NCBI GenBank assembly: GCA_011319805.1
Contig: SJRY01000120.1
Location: 124,001 to 188,000, forward strand
Source of the DNA: Macrocybe gigantea
Lineage: Eukaryota; Basidiomycota; Agaricomycetes; Agaricales; Callistosporiaceae
DNA: 64,000 nucleotides
Reading direction: 5' to 3'
The notes under the pieces were generated by a model, which made no database searches, was not told the origin of the DNA, and saw nothing but the letters and a program-made list of their open reading frames with translations. Numbering within the stretch: position 1 is the stretch's first letter; every line of letters starts with the position of its first letter. Shown here piece by piece: positions 10,113-21,960 of this stretch. The position numbers and the translations under genes were made by a program.

Positions 10113-10477
10113 GTCTCGATTATTAACTCGGGTCGTACAGGGTAACTACGGCAGACCGTCGCTGGATCCCTTTGGTAAACTGTGAATTTCGGCTTTCTAG
10201 AATGGGATCTTTAGAATAGGGCGTATATATTATGCTATTGTTAACTAGTACAATAATGTACGAACGTCTACAGAAATCTGCCCTGGTATTTTGGTACCGA
10301 AACGCGTCTTTTGAAATACCCTTTTGAAGACGCGACTGATCACGTGAAGCACAGATTGACCTGCCCTCATTGCCTTTCCTTGACACGTACCCTGCTATAA
10401 CACAATATTTCACGAAATCTACGCTTGAACGATAGCTACAGGTCGACCGACAGGAGGAATTCGACTGAACATTCAAA

Positions 10478-12420
10478 ATGGTCTGTCTACGCGGGATTGC
10501 ATGTTTCTTGGCTTCGTTGTGAAGATTTAACCCGTCAATAGGTCGTTCTAGCGGCGTCGATATGCACGAAGGGCGGTAAAGGTGAGCATCAACAAGTTCT
10601 ATCTAGCACGAGTTCCAGCTGAATTAGAGCCCGAACAGCCGTAATCTCGCGCCAGTTCCGCGATATGACGCGAACAAGAATTGAATCGCTACTTGCATCT
10701 TTCCCAAAACTCATCCCGACGAATACTCAACACACATCAGTTGAAACCGCGGACGTTCGATACGTCTACCAACCTTTGGAAGACCTGTATATACTCCTCA
10801 TAACGAACAAGGCATCCAATATTCTGCAAGACATCGACACGCTGCATCTTTTCGCGAGGGTCGTCTCCGATATGTGCAGGAGCGCAGACGAGCGGGAGAT
10901 CCTCAAGAATGCGTTTGAACTATTGAGCGCATTTGATGAGATTGTGAGCATGGGATACAGAGAGAACGTCAACCTGATGCAGGTCCGGAATATTTTGGAG
11001 ATGGAGAGTCACGAGGAGAAGATCCAGGAGATTATCGCCAAAGTGAGTTGCAGTGCACTCATTGTCTCGAGAAATCTAATCAGAACTGCGCGTTTTGTAG
11101 AACAAGGAGGCAGAGGCGAAGGAGGAGCTCAAACGGCGGGCGAAGCAGCTGGAGATGCAACGCCGGGAACAACAGCGCCGCAATGCTGGCATGGGCGGAA
11201 GCAGTTACCTCGGCGGTGGCCTCTCCGGGTACTCCCCTGTTCCTCAACGTTTCGATTCACCAGAAGTATCTGCGCCTGTTACGCGCATCAACACGTCGTC
11301 ACCGGCAACTCGCGCACCTGCGTTCAAGGGCTCGGGGATGAAGCTGGGAGCGAAGAAGACGAAGCAAGCCGAACTTTTGGACGCTCTGGGTGGCGAAGTT
11401 TTGGCTGCAAGTGCTGCAGATCTCTCGGTGCCTCCAACACCCAGTGCTGCCCCCGAAGCGACCCCCGTCTCGCAGAAGAGCGATGGCAGAGGCAGCATTC
11501 CAGAGGTGGAACAACAAAGGTTTATATTGTCTCTTTCTCTGGTCGAACGACTTATTGATGCGCATATAGTGTACACATTCTCATCAAGGAACAATTGTCT
11601 TTGTCCCTCCTTCGCGACGGAGGTGTCCAATCCATGGAACTCAAAGGCGATATGAACCTCCTCATATCTGATCCCGCCGCAGCACACCTCCGACTTACCC
11701 TTCCGCCTCCCAGCGACTTTGGAGGAAACAGTCTGCAGTTTAAGCAGCACCCCAACGTTGCCAGGTTTGCACCTGGGCAAGACCGTGTGATCGCTCTCAA
11801 GGACACATCGCGGGCTTTCCCTGTGGGTCAGAGCTTGGCGGTCTTGAAGTGGAGATACGCCGGTACCGACGAAAGCAACGTTCCCCTGTCGAGTAAGCCG
11901 ATGATGAAGTCTGCGAGTAATTTTTAAACTGACACCTTTTCCTGCATCAAGTCAATTGCTGGCCGTCGCCCTCTAACGATGGCACATGCGAAGTTAGCAT
12001 AGAATATGAACTTGAAAATGAGAGCGTAACGCTCTATGACGTTGTCATCTCCATTCCTCTACCGTAAGTCGAACCTGCCCTTCAGGAAAATACTTTGTGT
12101 TTACGAGGTCCTGGTTGAAGTGACGGGTCCTACCCAACCGTATCGTCTCATTCAGGAGAATGGTCTCTCAATCCGTCATCCCATTCTATCGCATGGTCGA
12201 TTCCCCAGATCAATGCTTCAGAAGATACGCGCACGGGATCCATGATTTTCACTGTTGGAGGCGACGATCCAGGCACTTTCTTCCCGTGGACGTGACGTTC
12301 AATGCGCAAGGAAGCCTGGCAGGCATCGGTATCTCCTCTGTCAGCAGTGTAGATGGTAGCGAAGCTCCAGCATTCTCAGTGGATTCCATTGTCAGCGTCG
12401 ACGAGTATTCGGTTGTCTAA
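10478..12420 (+). CDS. RET2: Coatomer (COPI) delta subunit
   Basis: Inferred exons: 10478-10480, 10542-10581, 10639-11042, 11101-11519, 11570-11892, 11952-12063, 12121-12420. The first coding exon is only the ATG. The N-terminal longin-like half reads MVVLAASICTKGGKAVISRQ, then FRDMTRTRIESLLASFPKL and LYILLITNKASNILQD. A charged linker follows (KEELKRRAKQLEMQRREQQ). The C-terminal mu-homology domain includes LKGDMNLLISDP, CWPSPSNDGTCEVSIEYEL, WSLNPSSHSIAWSIPQINAS and FFPVDVTFNAQ. This is the delta subunit (yeast Ret2, human ARCN1) of the COPI coat, which works in Golgi-to-ER retrograde transport. One base is missing at CCC 12283-12285, between GTFF and PVDV. Because the gene is essential in other fungi, that break is probably a sequencing error. 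No nearby gene is functionally linked. Confidence 0.92.
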
Positions 12421-12752
12421 TGGAACAGGTTCTTGTAGTGCTATCGCAATTCTTATGATCTGACTGACATCGGCGTCGATTCTTGGATTCATGAACGTGC
12501 TAACGGTAGGAAAGCTGCAACCACTTTCTATCTTATGTGGCACGTAGGACAGAGGCTGTGTGATAAGCACTTTTCGAAAAATCAGTCACAGAATGTGTCC
12601 TTCCACAGAAACGATAATGGTTCTGCGGAAGAAATGGTAGTCGTTGGATAGCGAATCAGTTCTGATCTTGACACTAGTTGGAGTGGGTGATGCCTGGTGT
12701 CAACGGTCAAAGCCGATATCAGCACATCGACACTTCAGCCGGCCGACGTGAC

Positions 12753-14909
12753 TTACGCGTTTTGCACATGTTCAAATGCTTGAGCTCTGCTCACAAAGTT
12801 TTGAAAATGCGAGACACAGTGGCCGCAACTCCAAGAGTCGACTGACGCGGGGGCAGGCTGTCTTCTTTCTTCTCTGCGGACCTTTGCTGTTTGTGTAGCA
12901 GACAGGAGGACCCAGTTAAGACAGGAGGTGTGCGAGCTTTGGAGTTCCATCGCGATTGCGTGCATGACCTGGAAAGTGCCTGTCAGTTACTTGACCGAAA
13001 TCCTTATTGCAGCGCGAAAGGGGGAAATAAACGAACGCTTTCCCTCCACGTGAGGGCCTTGTATCCCCAAACTGTATTTCCCTCCTGGTGCGAGTCATCG
13101 CCCTGAACCGGACACGCGGTGCAGATAAGACGGGGATCAAGATCATCGACAGCTTGTGTGGACGACCTTGGGTCCAAGCCTAGCAGTTCAAGCAGGTTGG
13201 CGGCGGTCCGTGATCCAAATGGGTGGAGAGCAAGGCGTTTGTGCGTCAAAAGGTGCGGACAACCGAGATGCGCGAGCATATCCTCCTTTCCGATGAGACA
13301 AAGGCCTGGACGGCAGACATCGGTCCGTCTCGATGTGTGGTAGTTCTCTCGACATGAAGGGCAACTAAGAACCGCCGTTGCGAGGTCCATGACAGAATCG
13401 TCCTGAATTGAGAGTTGGCTGCGAAATGCATGTAGAAGGTCCTGCATCTTGGATTCCGTCCATTTCAGGATGACATCCGACGGAAGCTGGTCCATTGCTT
13501 TGCGAAATTGCTCCATCTGTATGTTGTCACGACCCGGCTGATTGACAAGGACTTGGAATGGTTCACTGAGAAGGACTTCATAGTCTGGTGGAAGACGAAT
13601 TCCTCTCTGCGCTTCTATGTTCTGTTTGTGGCGCGAATACAACCTTCTGATGGTCACTCGGCGGCGTGCTAGGAGCGCTACGCGTTCCATCTCCTCCCTG
13701 TCTGCTTTATTCTTCAGGGCCCAAGAATCTAAAAGTGGGAGCATTCTTTTCCAATCTGACAAGATGTCAGTCTGTCCAATTATATCTGTATATAAGCAGA
13801 GCAAGGGTAGGTACCTCGGTGGGTAATATCCTTGTGCAGATTAAAGTATCCGGGACGTATAGTAATGTCTACGAGGTCATGGCCAAGCGCGGCGAGGCGA
13901 TCGATGATCCTGGAAATGTTGTGTAGGTGGCTCAAGACCCTGCCCATCTAAGCACATACCCATGACTTACATGTTATGATTGCGATTGGCTTTCCTTTCG
14001 GCCTCCTGTTCCAAACTGTGTCGCACATCCCACGCCCAGCGCGACAGCCGCAAACCATCCTGAAAAGATAAGACGCCGCTTCAAATAGGGCGTCAACGAG
14101 ATGAGAGAATGGAAAATCACCTCAGTCGCAGCCGCGGCTTTGATCCTTCTCATGACTTTAAATTCCTCCAAGGCCTCTCGGCTTCCTGGAACTTCTTGTC
14201 GAATCGCTTCATAATACTGCCGAACAATAGCATTGGTGCCTAGGATGTCCGCTTTGTAACATTGGCCACTCATACGAGAGGGACCTTCATGCTGATAATA
14301 TTGACCGGCGACTAATTTCAGAGCTCAAAACATGGTCGAAAGAGACAAGGATGGCTGCTCCATACATAAACGGTATGTTCGAGGCACCAGCGACCACGTT
14401 TCTGGCAAGATGCCGCCAATAGCCGGAAACTCTTCAGACAGCAACCTGTATTGAGTGAGCGAAGCACGAAGCGTTTACGGAATATCGTCACTCGCTCATT
14501 AGGTCTACACTCGGGCAAAGTCTTCTAAGTAATGCAAAATCGAGATGGACACCGCAAGCATCACATTCCTAAAAAAAAAAAAAAAGCAAGTCCTCAGGTC
14601 TAGTTGCCATCCGAGATAAAAACTGGTGAAACTAACATCGCACTTGGCTGGACCAAAAAGCAATGCTGCCCAACGAGGTATGAAGATATTTTGAGGTGCC
14701 GTTGGAAGATCACGACGAGATTCGAACGCTTTGATCCACAAAATGGCCGAACTTTTCGAAAGAAGCAGCTGTCGTAACGCCCTTGCTGTCATAGTAAGGT
14801 GGTATAGATCGATTGGGTGGAGATGGCCAAGAACCTTTAGAGTACTTCAAGATCATGGTACGAGCATTCTCAGAGTATTACTGACATCATAAATGAGCTC
14901 TATGGGCAT
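12753..14909 (-). CDS. Agaric-type F-box protein with C-terminal Cys/His region
   Basis: A multi-exon minus-strand gene. The F-box starts near MPIELIYD (ATG 14909); after a 51-nt intron it continues VLGHLHPIDLYHLTMTARAL, then LLLSKSSAILWIKAFESRRD. The segment IPRWAALLFGPAKCD after the box is typical of agaric F-box proteins. The middle exon (13004-13804) holds LDSWALKNKADREEMERVAL and a basic helix. It also has Cys/His pairs, CPSCRENYHTSRRTDVC and an HLGCPHLL segment. The last recognisable exon, near 12753-12900, ends CGHCVSHFQNF and AFEHVQN, matching the usual C-terminus of the family. F-box proteins recruit targets to SCF ubiquitin ligases; no target can be named. Exon limits between 13800 and 14500 are unclear and the true 3' end may lie slightly below 12753. 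A start further upstream in the same frame is possible. Confidence 0.6.
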
Positions 14910-15465
14910 GTAGAGAGAGATCAAGCCGCAGTGGACATCACGATTTGGTCTTGTAGAAAGAGCCTTCCGCACTGTCATTAGGTACTGATTTGTGACAAAG
15001 TTGCTGGCTACACTCATGCAGGTGAGCGGACAGGTGGACATGCACGAAAATTGGCGATAGATATACTCACCGAACAATGCCGACATAGGACGTTGCTCGG
15101 CGTTCCACGACACTGGATTGAAGAATGGAGTGGCTGCGTGGAACGGCAGTTCTTTCGACATAACAACATGCTGAGAAAAGCGGGCATAGCCATCTTCGAG
15201 ATCATCAATGAAATCTTCTGAACTGTGGGAGAGATTGCTTGATGTTGCTTGCATGCGTGTCGACGACAGAGGAGGTTAGGTATTCTTCGATATATAAGAT
15301 ACCAGATCATATGCCAACAAATGAGAACACACCCAATCTTGAATCAGCGTGAGTCAGATGTTATCACGATTGGGCGTGCTGACAAGCAGGCGCTAGACAG
15401 TGCTATTGGCGGTAGCGACGGAAACAACGACTGGGGCATTGCACGCAGCAACGAGCTATGAAGCA

Positions 15466-15759
15466 ATGAATGAGTGCAGCCACAACAGTCGAATGAAAGT
15501 AACCACCCTTTCTTCAAATGAAGATGCTTCCGAGATTTGGGGCTATGACTCCAATCCCACAAGTCCACTGGTAACAATGTCTAGCGCCCATCGTAGAAAT
15601 GTCCAACAGTCGAAGTTGACAAGATCCGTGTCAGAGTTGTCAACTGATCGCGGCTCACGGGCTCACGGCCCCTCCTCCGTCGAACCGCTTGGATGTTTGG
15701 AAAGAGTCTTTTACATGACGAAGAGAACGATCATTAGTATTTTTGAGAGAAGTGGGTGA
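15466..15759 (+). CDS. Unknown Ser-rich ORF
   Basis: A plus-strand frame of 97 codons from ATG 15466, including TLSSNEDASEIWGYDSNPTS and a Ser/Arg-rich middle. The composition is plausible for a disordered coding exon, but there is no recognisable domain, no clear splice partner and no TATA box close upstream. It could be the first exon of a gene, or a chance frame in the divergent promoter region of the F-box gene. Confidence 0.22.
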   Translation: MNECSHNSRMKVTTLSSNEDASEIWGYDSNPTSPLVTMSSAHRRNVQQSKLTRSVSELSTDRGSRAHGPSSVEPLGCLERVFYMTKRTIISIFERSG

Positions 15760-16093
15760 CGAGGTTGGGCTGGCCATGGATTCAATCCCCTACAAGCCAA
15801 AACAACAGACCACCTCCAATTTTACAATAGCAACTTACGTCCAGTCATACGCTGAGCTATGGCCATGGCCTCCATCTCACTACGCCCACCCCCACCAAAC
15901 TAATACCATTCATCGGAGGTGTTGCAGAGCCACGTCGTTGAAACACTTTCTTACGCGTTTACCTGGATCGTCTTGGAGTGGCCGCGGTCTCGCGCGCAAA
16001 ACGGTGGACTGAATTCTACACTGGGCCACGAGCATAGAACAATGCTTTAACAAGCCTTCGCCTTCGCCTCGGCGTCTGCAATCTTGAAAAGCG

Positions 16094-17192
16094 ATGGCTC
16101 CTTCTCCGTCCTCTTCCAGGCTAGTCGGGCGACTGCGATGCACCTCTTCGTCACCGGTCGCAACGGCTGGGAATGCTCTTCCTTTCAAATGCTCAGTATC
16201 CTGGTCATAAAGGCATCACAATATCGACAGACGACGACTCGGACGACCACATTCAGAGCGACAATGCCCCGAGTTTGCGCGACGCTGTTCAGCTTTGACG
16301 ACCCCCGCTTTGGCGTACCTTTGTTCTGTCCCTCTTCCTTTCGAGCTTTGACTTGGACCATCTGGGCGAATATAAGACTCAGGTATGTCCTACAATCTCT
16401 CTCGTCGTAGCAGATCGCGTTTTCGGGTTGCTTGTCGAGTCGAAAGGAGGAAGAACAGAAAAAAAAAAAAAGAGAAATGACGTATCCTAACCCTCTCCAT
16501 CCCCCAGTCCCTGACGTCCGCGTATCCTCATACTCGACGCTTTCGGACACCGTCCAGCCTGGTTCCTCCGCCTCCCGTGCATGCCAGCCCTCCCCTTCAT
16601 CCCTTACACCCCGCAGTGCAAGTTCCGTGAAGCGATGGGCCGTTCGCAGCCTCGCCATCCCGCGATCGCGTTCGACTTTTACGGACAGTCCAGACGGGCG
16701 TGCCGATGCAGGAGCTGTCCTCGCGCAACGCGCAGGCGCTGGCGCGCGTGATCCGGGGCGCGGACGATCAAGTTTTGGTCCAAACGGGCTTGACGAGGAT
16801 CGTGTTCCGCATCCTCGTGAGTCCGTCCGAGAGGCCATGACTGACCCGCCTCGCTTCTGACGGCACATGCTAAACAGTGGCCGGGTTATGAGCACTTGGA
16901 CTGGACCCGTTCCATAGAGGTCAACACCAAAGCCCCAATCACTCGCGTCCAACTCGGTGTCGTAGTTGCCATGAACTATGCCAGGTTCATCGAGGTGAGC
17001 CCTCTCCCGTCATGGCTTTGACAATTCCTGATCTGATCTTCCCCGCCTCAGAGAAGCAGAACCAATCCACCCAAAACTCGCGAGTGGCGAGTTGGTTCTT
17101 CAGGCATTCGCTTTGAACACCTCATCCTCCTGTCGCTGCGAAATGTGTTTGAAGACATCTGGCAAGCCGAGATCGCCGTCAATTTTTATTAG
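16094..17192 (+). CDS. Conserved agaric protein of unknown function (frame broken)
   Basis: Several plus-strand pieces form one gene. The start is MAPSPSSSRLVGRLRCTSSS (ATG 16094). Next is an acidic stretch with GHKGITISTDDDSDD and DNAPSLRDAV. After an intron ending near 16506 comes PDVRVSSYSTLSD, then REAMGRSQPRHPAIAFDFYG and TGVPMQELSSRNAQALARVI, IVFRILWPGYEHLDWTRSIE, then after introns FIERSRTNPPKTREWRVGSS and FEHLILLSLRNVFEDIWQAE up to TAG 17190-17192. The C-terminal domain matches, from memory, a widespread Agaricomycete family of unknown function. Reading frame changes are needed around 16190, 16300, 16600 and 16695 (TCCAGACGG). The gene is therefore either badly affected by one-base errors or decaying. 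A long open frame on the opposite strand (16185-16952) is a shadow. Confidence 0.5.
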
Positions 17193-17520
17193 ACCTGTCA
17201 CCATCCGGCTGTGACCATGGTTTTATGTGTTTTTAGAGCATTTACCTCTGTATCCTTACGTTTGCGTTTTCATTCCCTCTTTAGACCTTTGCAGTCGTCT
17301 GGCACGACTTGCATAATAATGCACTCACCTTACCGTGGTGTGCACCATTGTAATTTGTCACATAGGTACTTGACTCGCCTCCTTGAAATATATGTCAATG
17401 ACTGTGGGATGTCCGTTCCTACTCTAGCCTCATTTTTTGGAACCGCGAAACGCGTGCCACACAAAACGCGAAACGTCACAGATCTGTCACACTACAAAGT
17501 ACAATTACGAAATTCACACG

Positions 17521-19641
17521 CTACTTCTCCCCGTTCTCATCATACACGTACTGCCCATACACCGGCCTCCAGACCTTCTCCTTCGCCTTGCCTCTCACCT
17601 CCCCGACATCCCACTCGACGCCGGCGCTTCCCTCCCTGACAGATTGCTCTGCCACCGCGACACCGACCTCGAAATTGATGTTCGGCGCGTCGCCGATGTC
17701 TGGCAGGAGGGCACCGTCCGGGTCCAAGAGCGCAGGAGAAAGCTCGGCGAGACGTTGCGCCCCGGCAATGATCATTGTGTCAGTCATGTGCCTGGAGCGA
17801 CAAAGCATGGCGCCAAAGCCCAGTCCCGGATAAATCAACGCGTCTAGATGGAATTTCAATGTTCAATACCGGCTACGCGGTGAACAAGCCAACTCACTGT
17901 TACACTCCGCGATACTGAAGGCATCTTGTCAGTATACGCTCATGGTCGCAATATCCAAAACACTCACATATAATCCTTGCCTCCAGTTCTCTTCACAGGT
18001 GGGAACCGGCTCCCGGTGGCCATGAGGACCTTTCCGCTCGACCACTCGTTCGCGTCCTTCGGGTCCACCTCAACCAATTTGCTAGGATTTGACAATGGCA
18101 GAATGATCGGCCTCTCGCAGCCCTCCGCCATGCGCCTGACAACCTCCTCCGTGAACGCGCCTCGACACGTCGAGCACCCGATCAGTACCGTCGGCTTCAC
18201 CCTCCTGACAACCTCGGGCAGCCTGATCACACCTCCCGCGTCCTTTTGTGCGTCCTCCCACTCCTCATCCGCGCGCGCGAACGGTCTCACGTCCTCTCGG
18301 ACCCGCTCGCTCATGGACCGCATGATCAGCCCCTCCTTGTCGATCAGATAGAACAGATCGTTCGCCTGCTCCTCTGGCATGGAGTTGAGCGAGACGATGG
18401 CGTCGCGTAGCTGGCACGTAATGCCCAGTCCAGCGGAGCCAGCGCCGAAGATGACATATCGCTGGTCGGCGAGCTTTGATTTGGTGACGCTGGCAGCGGC
18501 CATGATACAAGCGAGGCTGACGGCGCCCGTGCCCTGACTGTTTGTGGCAAGTAAACGACTAATATGCGCGAATACATAGTCAAAGGTAGCACATACATGT
18601 CGTCGTTAAACACGGCGTGTGTTTGACGATAGCGTTGGAGCAGTCTGCGTGCGTGGGTCACGCCAAAGTCCTCAAAATGCAGCAAGCTGTGCGGGAAATG
18701 CTTCCGGACGAGTTGCACAAATTTGTCGATGAACTGATCGTATTCCTTGCCGCGGACGCGCCTGTGCAGCCAGCCCTGTCCTCCTTGAGACCAGACCTGG
18801 CATGATTCGGTTGCATGATTATACTCACGACGTAGAGCTCGTCGTTCAGGAGGCCTTCGTTGTCCGTGCCGACGTCGAGCATCACGCTCAGAGAATTGGA
18901 CGGATCGATCCCGCCGATCAATCTAATTTAGCAAGTGACCAATCTGAGCGACAAACCGTCCGAGGCGGAACGCACGTATAGATGGCCGATTTGGCGGAGG
19001 AGATTCCGATGCCCTGACGTCCGACTCCCGTGAGCTGGCTTTCGCAAGACGGTAGAATCAGACAGAACGCCTCACCCCGACGCCCTGGTCGCCGATGCCC
19101 AGAATAGCCTCCGCATCGGTGCAAACGACCAGATCGATGTTCTTTCCTTTCGTATGCTCCAAGAAATCCTCCTCCATCGTATCTTGATCTGTAAACGTCA
19201 GATACATTCCCTCGCTCCTGCGGAACAGATGCGAGTAATCCGCAATAGCGTCCGCCTCATCACGCACATCAACATCAATCATGAGCCGCTGCACACGTCT
19301 GCGCCACACGCGCTCACCTCGGTGGGGGTGTAAATGATGGGCACGAGCTCTCTGAGGTGCCTCGAGATCAGCTCATAGTACAGCACCCAGTTTTGGTCCT
19401 TGAGGCTCTGGAGGAACGAGTTCTTCCTGATCGGAGAGTCGCGCGCCTGCAGCTGTGCGTACGCGCGCTTGCACTGCTCGTCGAGCGTGTTGACGCGGAC
19501 GGGCAGGCGGCCCGTGAGGCCGAATTCTTTGCGCTCTGCGAGCGTAAAGGCGGTGCCTTTGTTGAAGCGGGGGCTGGTCAGCAGCTGCTCGCCGCGCAGG
19601 GCGACGCGGAAGATGGGTTCAGGTTTGGGGCTGGTAGACAT
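17521..19641 (-). CDS. Malic enzyme, NAD(P)-dependent
   Basis: Start MSTSPKPEPIFRVALRGEQL at ATG 19641, stop 17521-17523, about 570 aa over several exons. Malic enzyme landmarks: GTAFTLAERKEFGLTGRLP, ELVPIIYTPTE (catalytic Tyr), SEGMYLTFTDQD, TDAEAILGIGDQGVGGIGIS followed by the catalytic Lys in SAKSAIYT, LLNDELYV, LHFEDFGVTHA, FNDD-IQGTGAVSLACIMAA, the dinucleotide-binding FGAGSAGLGI, LIGCSTCRGAFTEEVV, ILPLSNPSKLVE, FPPVKRTGG and YPGLGFGAML. The enzyme oxidatively decarboxylates malate to pyruvate and CO2 and gives NAD(P)H, linking the TCA cycle to pyruvate and lipogenesis. The only upstream in-frame extension is hydrophobic and unlike a clean mitochondrial presequence, so a cytosolic form is favoured but not certain. 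A palindromic TGACGTCA lies 57 bases upstream of the ATG. Confidence 0.9.
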
Positions 19642-19697
19642 GGCCAAGTTGCGGAGAAGGACGGAGAAGATGGAGTCTGGAAGCAGTGGTCGATGTA

Positions 19698-19705
19698 TGA
19701 CGTCA
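19698..19705. promoter_or_regulatory. CRE/ATF site TGACGTCA upstream of malic enzyme
   Basis: A perfect 8-bp palindrome TGACGTCA, 57 bases upstream of the malic enzyme start. It is the consensus for ATF/CREB-type bZIP dimers. Similar perfect sites precede the MARVEL gene and the CBM21 gene in this window. Confidence 0.4.
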
Positions 19706-19928
19706 TATGCACGGTCACAGAGCGAGAAAATAAAAAAAATGGGCTGTACAAAATATGATACATACAAAAGGTTCATACAGAATTGTCAATAGAGCGTACT
19801 GCAGTAAAGTACAAGGGAATGATGATGGTGAAACATTATTTCAAGGTCTAAGATCGTCGGATGGCAAGTCTGTGGGGCAGAATGACCGTCTTTTGGAAGA
19901 AAAAAGAGCGACTCCACATGAAGAGGGT

Positions 19929-20745
19929 CTATGCTGTGATGATGCTTGCGCGGTAGCCGTCGCCACGCCGTGCAGCAGTGATTCCTCTCAGGATGACAAC
20001 TACAAAGGCGAACGTGACGATAACCCTTCAGAAGCATGAATGAGAACAAGGCAACTGTGACCAGCTTGCGACGCACCATATGATCCATGCAAAGGCTTCC
20101 AATGCGTTCAGCTGTCCACAGTACGCGAATTCTTTTTGAAGCCTAAGATGAGAAGAGCATCAGAGGTCGTGAAACGAGCTTTGGTCGAATTGCGATAACG
20201 TACTTGCAATCCAAGCTTCCGCCGATGGACTTGGCAAACGATGCGGCGCCCGAGAGCCAAAAGACCCACGTCATGAAAAAGCTAGTTTACCGTTCATGAA
20301 AAACAAAAAGAAATCAGCGTCGCGCGATCCAGACAAGGGAGAGATCTGACTGACAACAGCAGGTAAACAGCTACGTTAGTTACTATTGATCCGGCGGCAA
20401 GAATGAAGAAGAGGAGGATGAAGAGGATGCTGAAGAAAACGGTCCATGCGGAGCAAAAGAGAAGGAATCGCACGCGATCTCGCACAGAGTGGTTGCCAAA
20501 GTTGTGGTGTGCGTTGTGTCGGGATACTAGCCAACCAGAGATGGAGAGCTAAACGGAGTGCAACTCGTTCAGCGATGGAAATGACAAGACGCTGAAGGAG
20601 GTCCACATACCTCGACGGCAGAAAAAATGAGGAGGACTGTGAAAACGACTGGAAAACGACGGGTCAGACGACGTCTGAGAGTTGAAAAACAATCAGAGAC
20701 AGACGCACTGGGAATGCCCCGCTTCATGTGCGTTTCGATTGTCAT
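19929..20745 (-). CDS. MARVEL-domain four-span membrane protein
   Basis: A minus-strand gene with at least five short introns. Inferred protein: MTIETHMKRGIPIVFTVLLI, then FSAVELSISGWLVSRHNAHH, VRDRVRFLLFCSAWTVFFSI, LFILLFFILAAGS, FMTWVFWLSGAASFAKSIGG, SLDCK, QLNALEAFAWIIW-VIVTFAF, VVVILRGITAARRGDGY and a stop at 19929-19931. Four hydrophobic segments, a conserved Gly-Trp in the first, and the Cys between spans 3 and 4 match fungal MARVEL proteins, which sit at the plasma membrane or endosomes. The specific role is unknown. The intron after AAGS is ambiguous, since a GTAACT donor and two possible acceptors are present. Start ATG 20745; an internal ATG at 20727 is also possible. A TGACGTCA palindrome lies 187 bases upstream. 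Confidence 0.7.
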
Positions 20746-21886
20746 TTTTTTTTCAAGTTACCAGTTGGTTATGTGAAGATGAAAGATACGAGCTTGAGCG
20801 TGAATTCGTGACCGTCGTAGAGTTGTTTAAACGAGTCGTGAGGTTGCAAGAATGAGTCGACAAAAAGGAAGGAACGTCGACGTCAGGTTTTATACACGCC
20901 AAAGTGGTCAGATGTCAAATTATCAACAAAGTGACGTCACTGCCGTGACAACACATCACACCGCCTCCTCAACCGACACTCTCTCCTCCGTCCACTCCTT
21001 TTTTTTCGCCGATCGCCGTCATTAGGAGAGACGGAATACACGATCCCGGCGGCATTTTTTTTGTTCATGCGCTCTTTTCCATGAGATTGAACAAGAGTTT
21101 TAGTGCAGTCCAAAGAACGAAAAAAAGACGTCTTGACGGTGGTCTGATTCCGGTCGTCAACAAGTGCGTTGCAACGATCTACCCTGCTACCGAAGGCTGT
21201 TGGGCTTGCGCAGTGGACGAGATGATGGTCGGCCTTGTCATCGCCTCGTGACAAAGCCGTTTTCGGCAAACACCGTTACGTGCTTGCGCTACCTCCTTTA
21301 CCCCAGCCGGGGTCTTATATGGCCGGTATTTGAACGAACGCCAGGAGTAACGCGCAGCCCGCCACGGCCTAGAAATTCTGTCAAACGACGACATAATCAC
21401 TCTGACATATACTGTAAAGTCACAAGTTTGTAGTGCTCTTATAGAATCTGTGCGCAGACTCCCATCCATGAGCGACAGCGACCTGATTCTCTGTCGTGTT
21501 TGAATAAGCGCCTACATCAAAGGCAATTCAGCGTGCAGAATCCGCCAAAGTGTTGTACTGTAGCCACTTTGCAGCGTAAATGCTATCCAAATCGTCTTGA
21601 CTACAAAACCTCTTTCCAAAAGCCGCCCATGCAAGGAATGATTCCGGCGCGATGTCCGTAGAAGCATCAAGATAAACAACACAAAGGTAGCGACACGAGG
21701 TCTCGCTGGTACCAAGATTTACGCCCTTTTTGGGCCTTTGTTGATCCCTTCGGCGTGTCATTCTGCTCTGTTCGATGAAGAAAGGTATCGTCATTCGACG
21801 TTCAGCCTTTGTGCACGATCGCAGCTGACGGACTCCTTTGTGACAAGGTGCAGCGTAAGGGCAGTTCTGCCCATTTCCTCTCACTC
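20746..21886. other. Intergenic region without a supportable gene
   Basis: About 1.1 kb between the divergent MARVEL gene (minus) and the small gene at 21961 (plus). It holds a CRE-like palindrome at 20932-20939, T-rich tracts near 21050, and at the right edge the TATA box of the next gene. The open frames here are short, overlap on both strands and have no family features. Confidence 0.5.
20932..20939. promoter_or_regulatory. CRE/ATF site TGACGTCA upstream of MARVEL gene
   Basis: A perfect TGACGTCA palindrome within GTGACGTCAC, itself a 10-bp palindrome, 187 bases upstream of the MARVEL start. It fits an ATF/CREB-type bZIP site. The functional link is inferred from position only. Confidence 0.35.
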
Positions 21887-21894
21887 TATAAAAA
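21887..21894 (+). promoter_or_regulatory. TATA box
   Basis: TATAAAAA, 67 bases upstream of ATG 21961, followed by a pyrimidine-rich leader. A strong core promoter match for the small gene that follows. Confidence 0.5.
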
Positions 21895-21960
21895 GGGCGC
21901 TCGTGTCCCTCTCAGACTTCAGCAGTCTATTCCCGCTTTCTCGTTCAATACATTTACTGG

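Noticed and set aside
14569..14587. Poly-A/T tracts here and elsewhere as possible retrotransposon tails
   Set aside because: They are short, lack target-site duplications or reverse transcriptase frames, and mostly lie in introns or untranslated regions.
15743..16012. Plus-strand frame of about 90 codons
   Set aside because: No motif, no TATA box, and it overlaps a similar-sized minus frame. Too weak to list as a gene.
16185..16952. 255-codon open frame on the minus strand
   Set aside because: It lies antisense to exons with a conserved agaric domain read on the plus strand. Its own sequence is Arg/Pro/Ser rich without motifs, typical of a shadow frame in GC-rich coding DNA.
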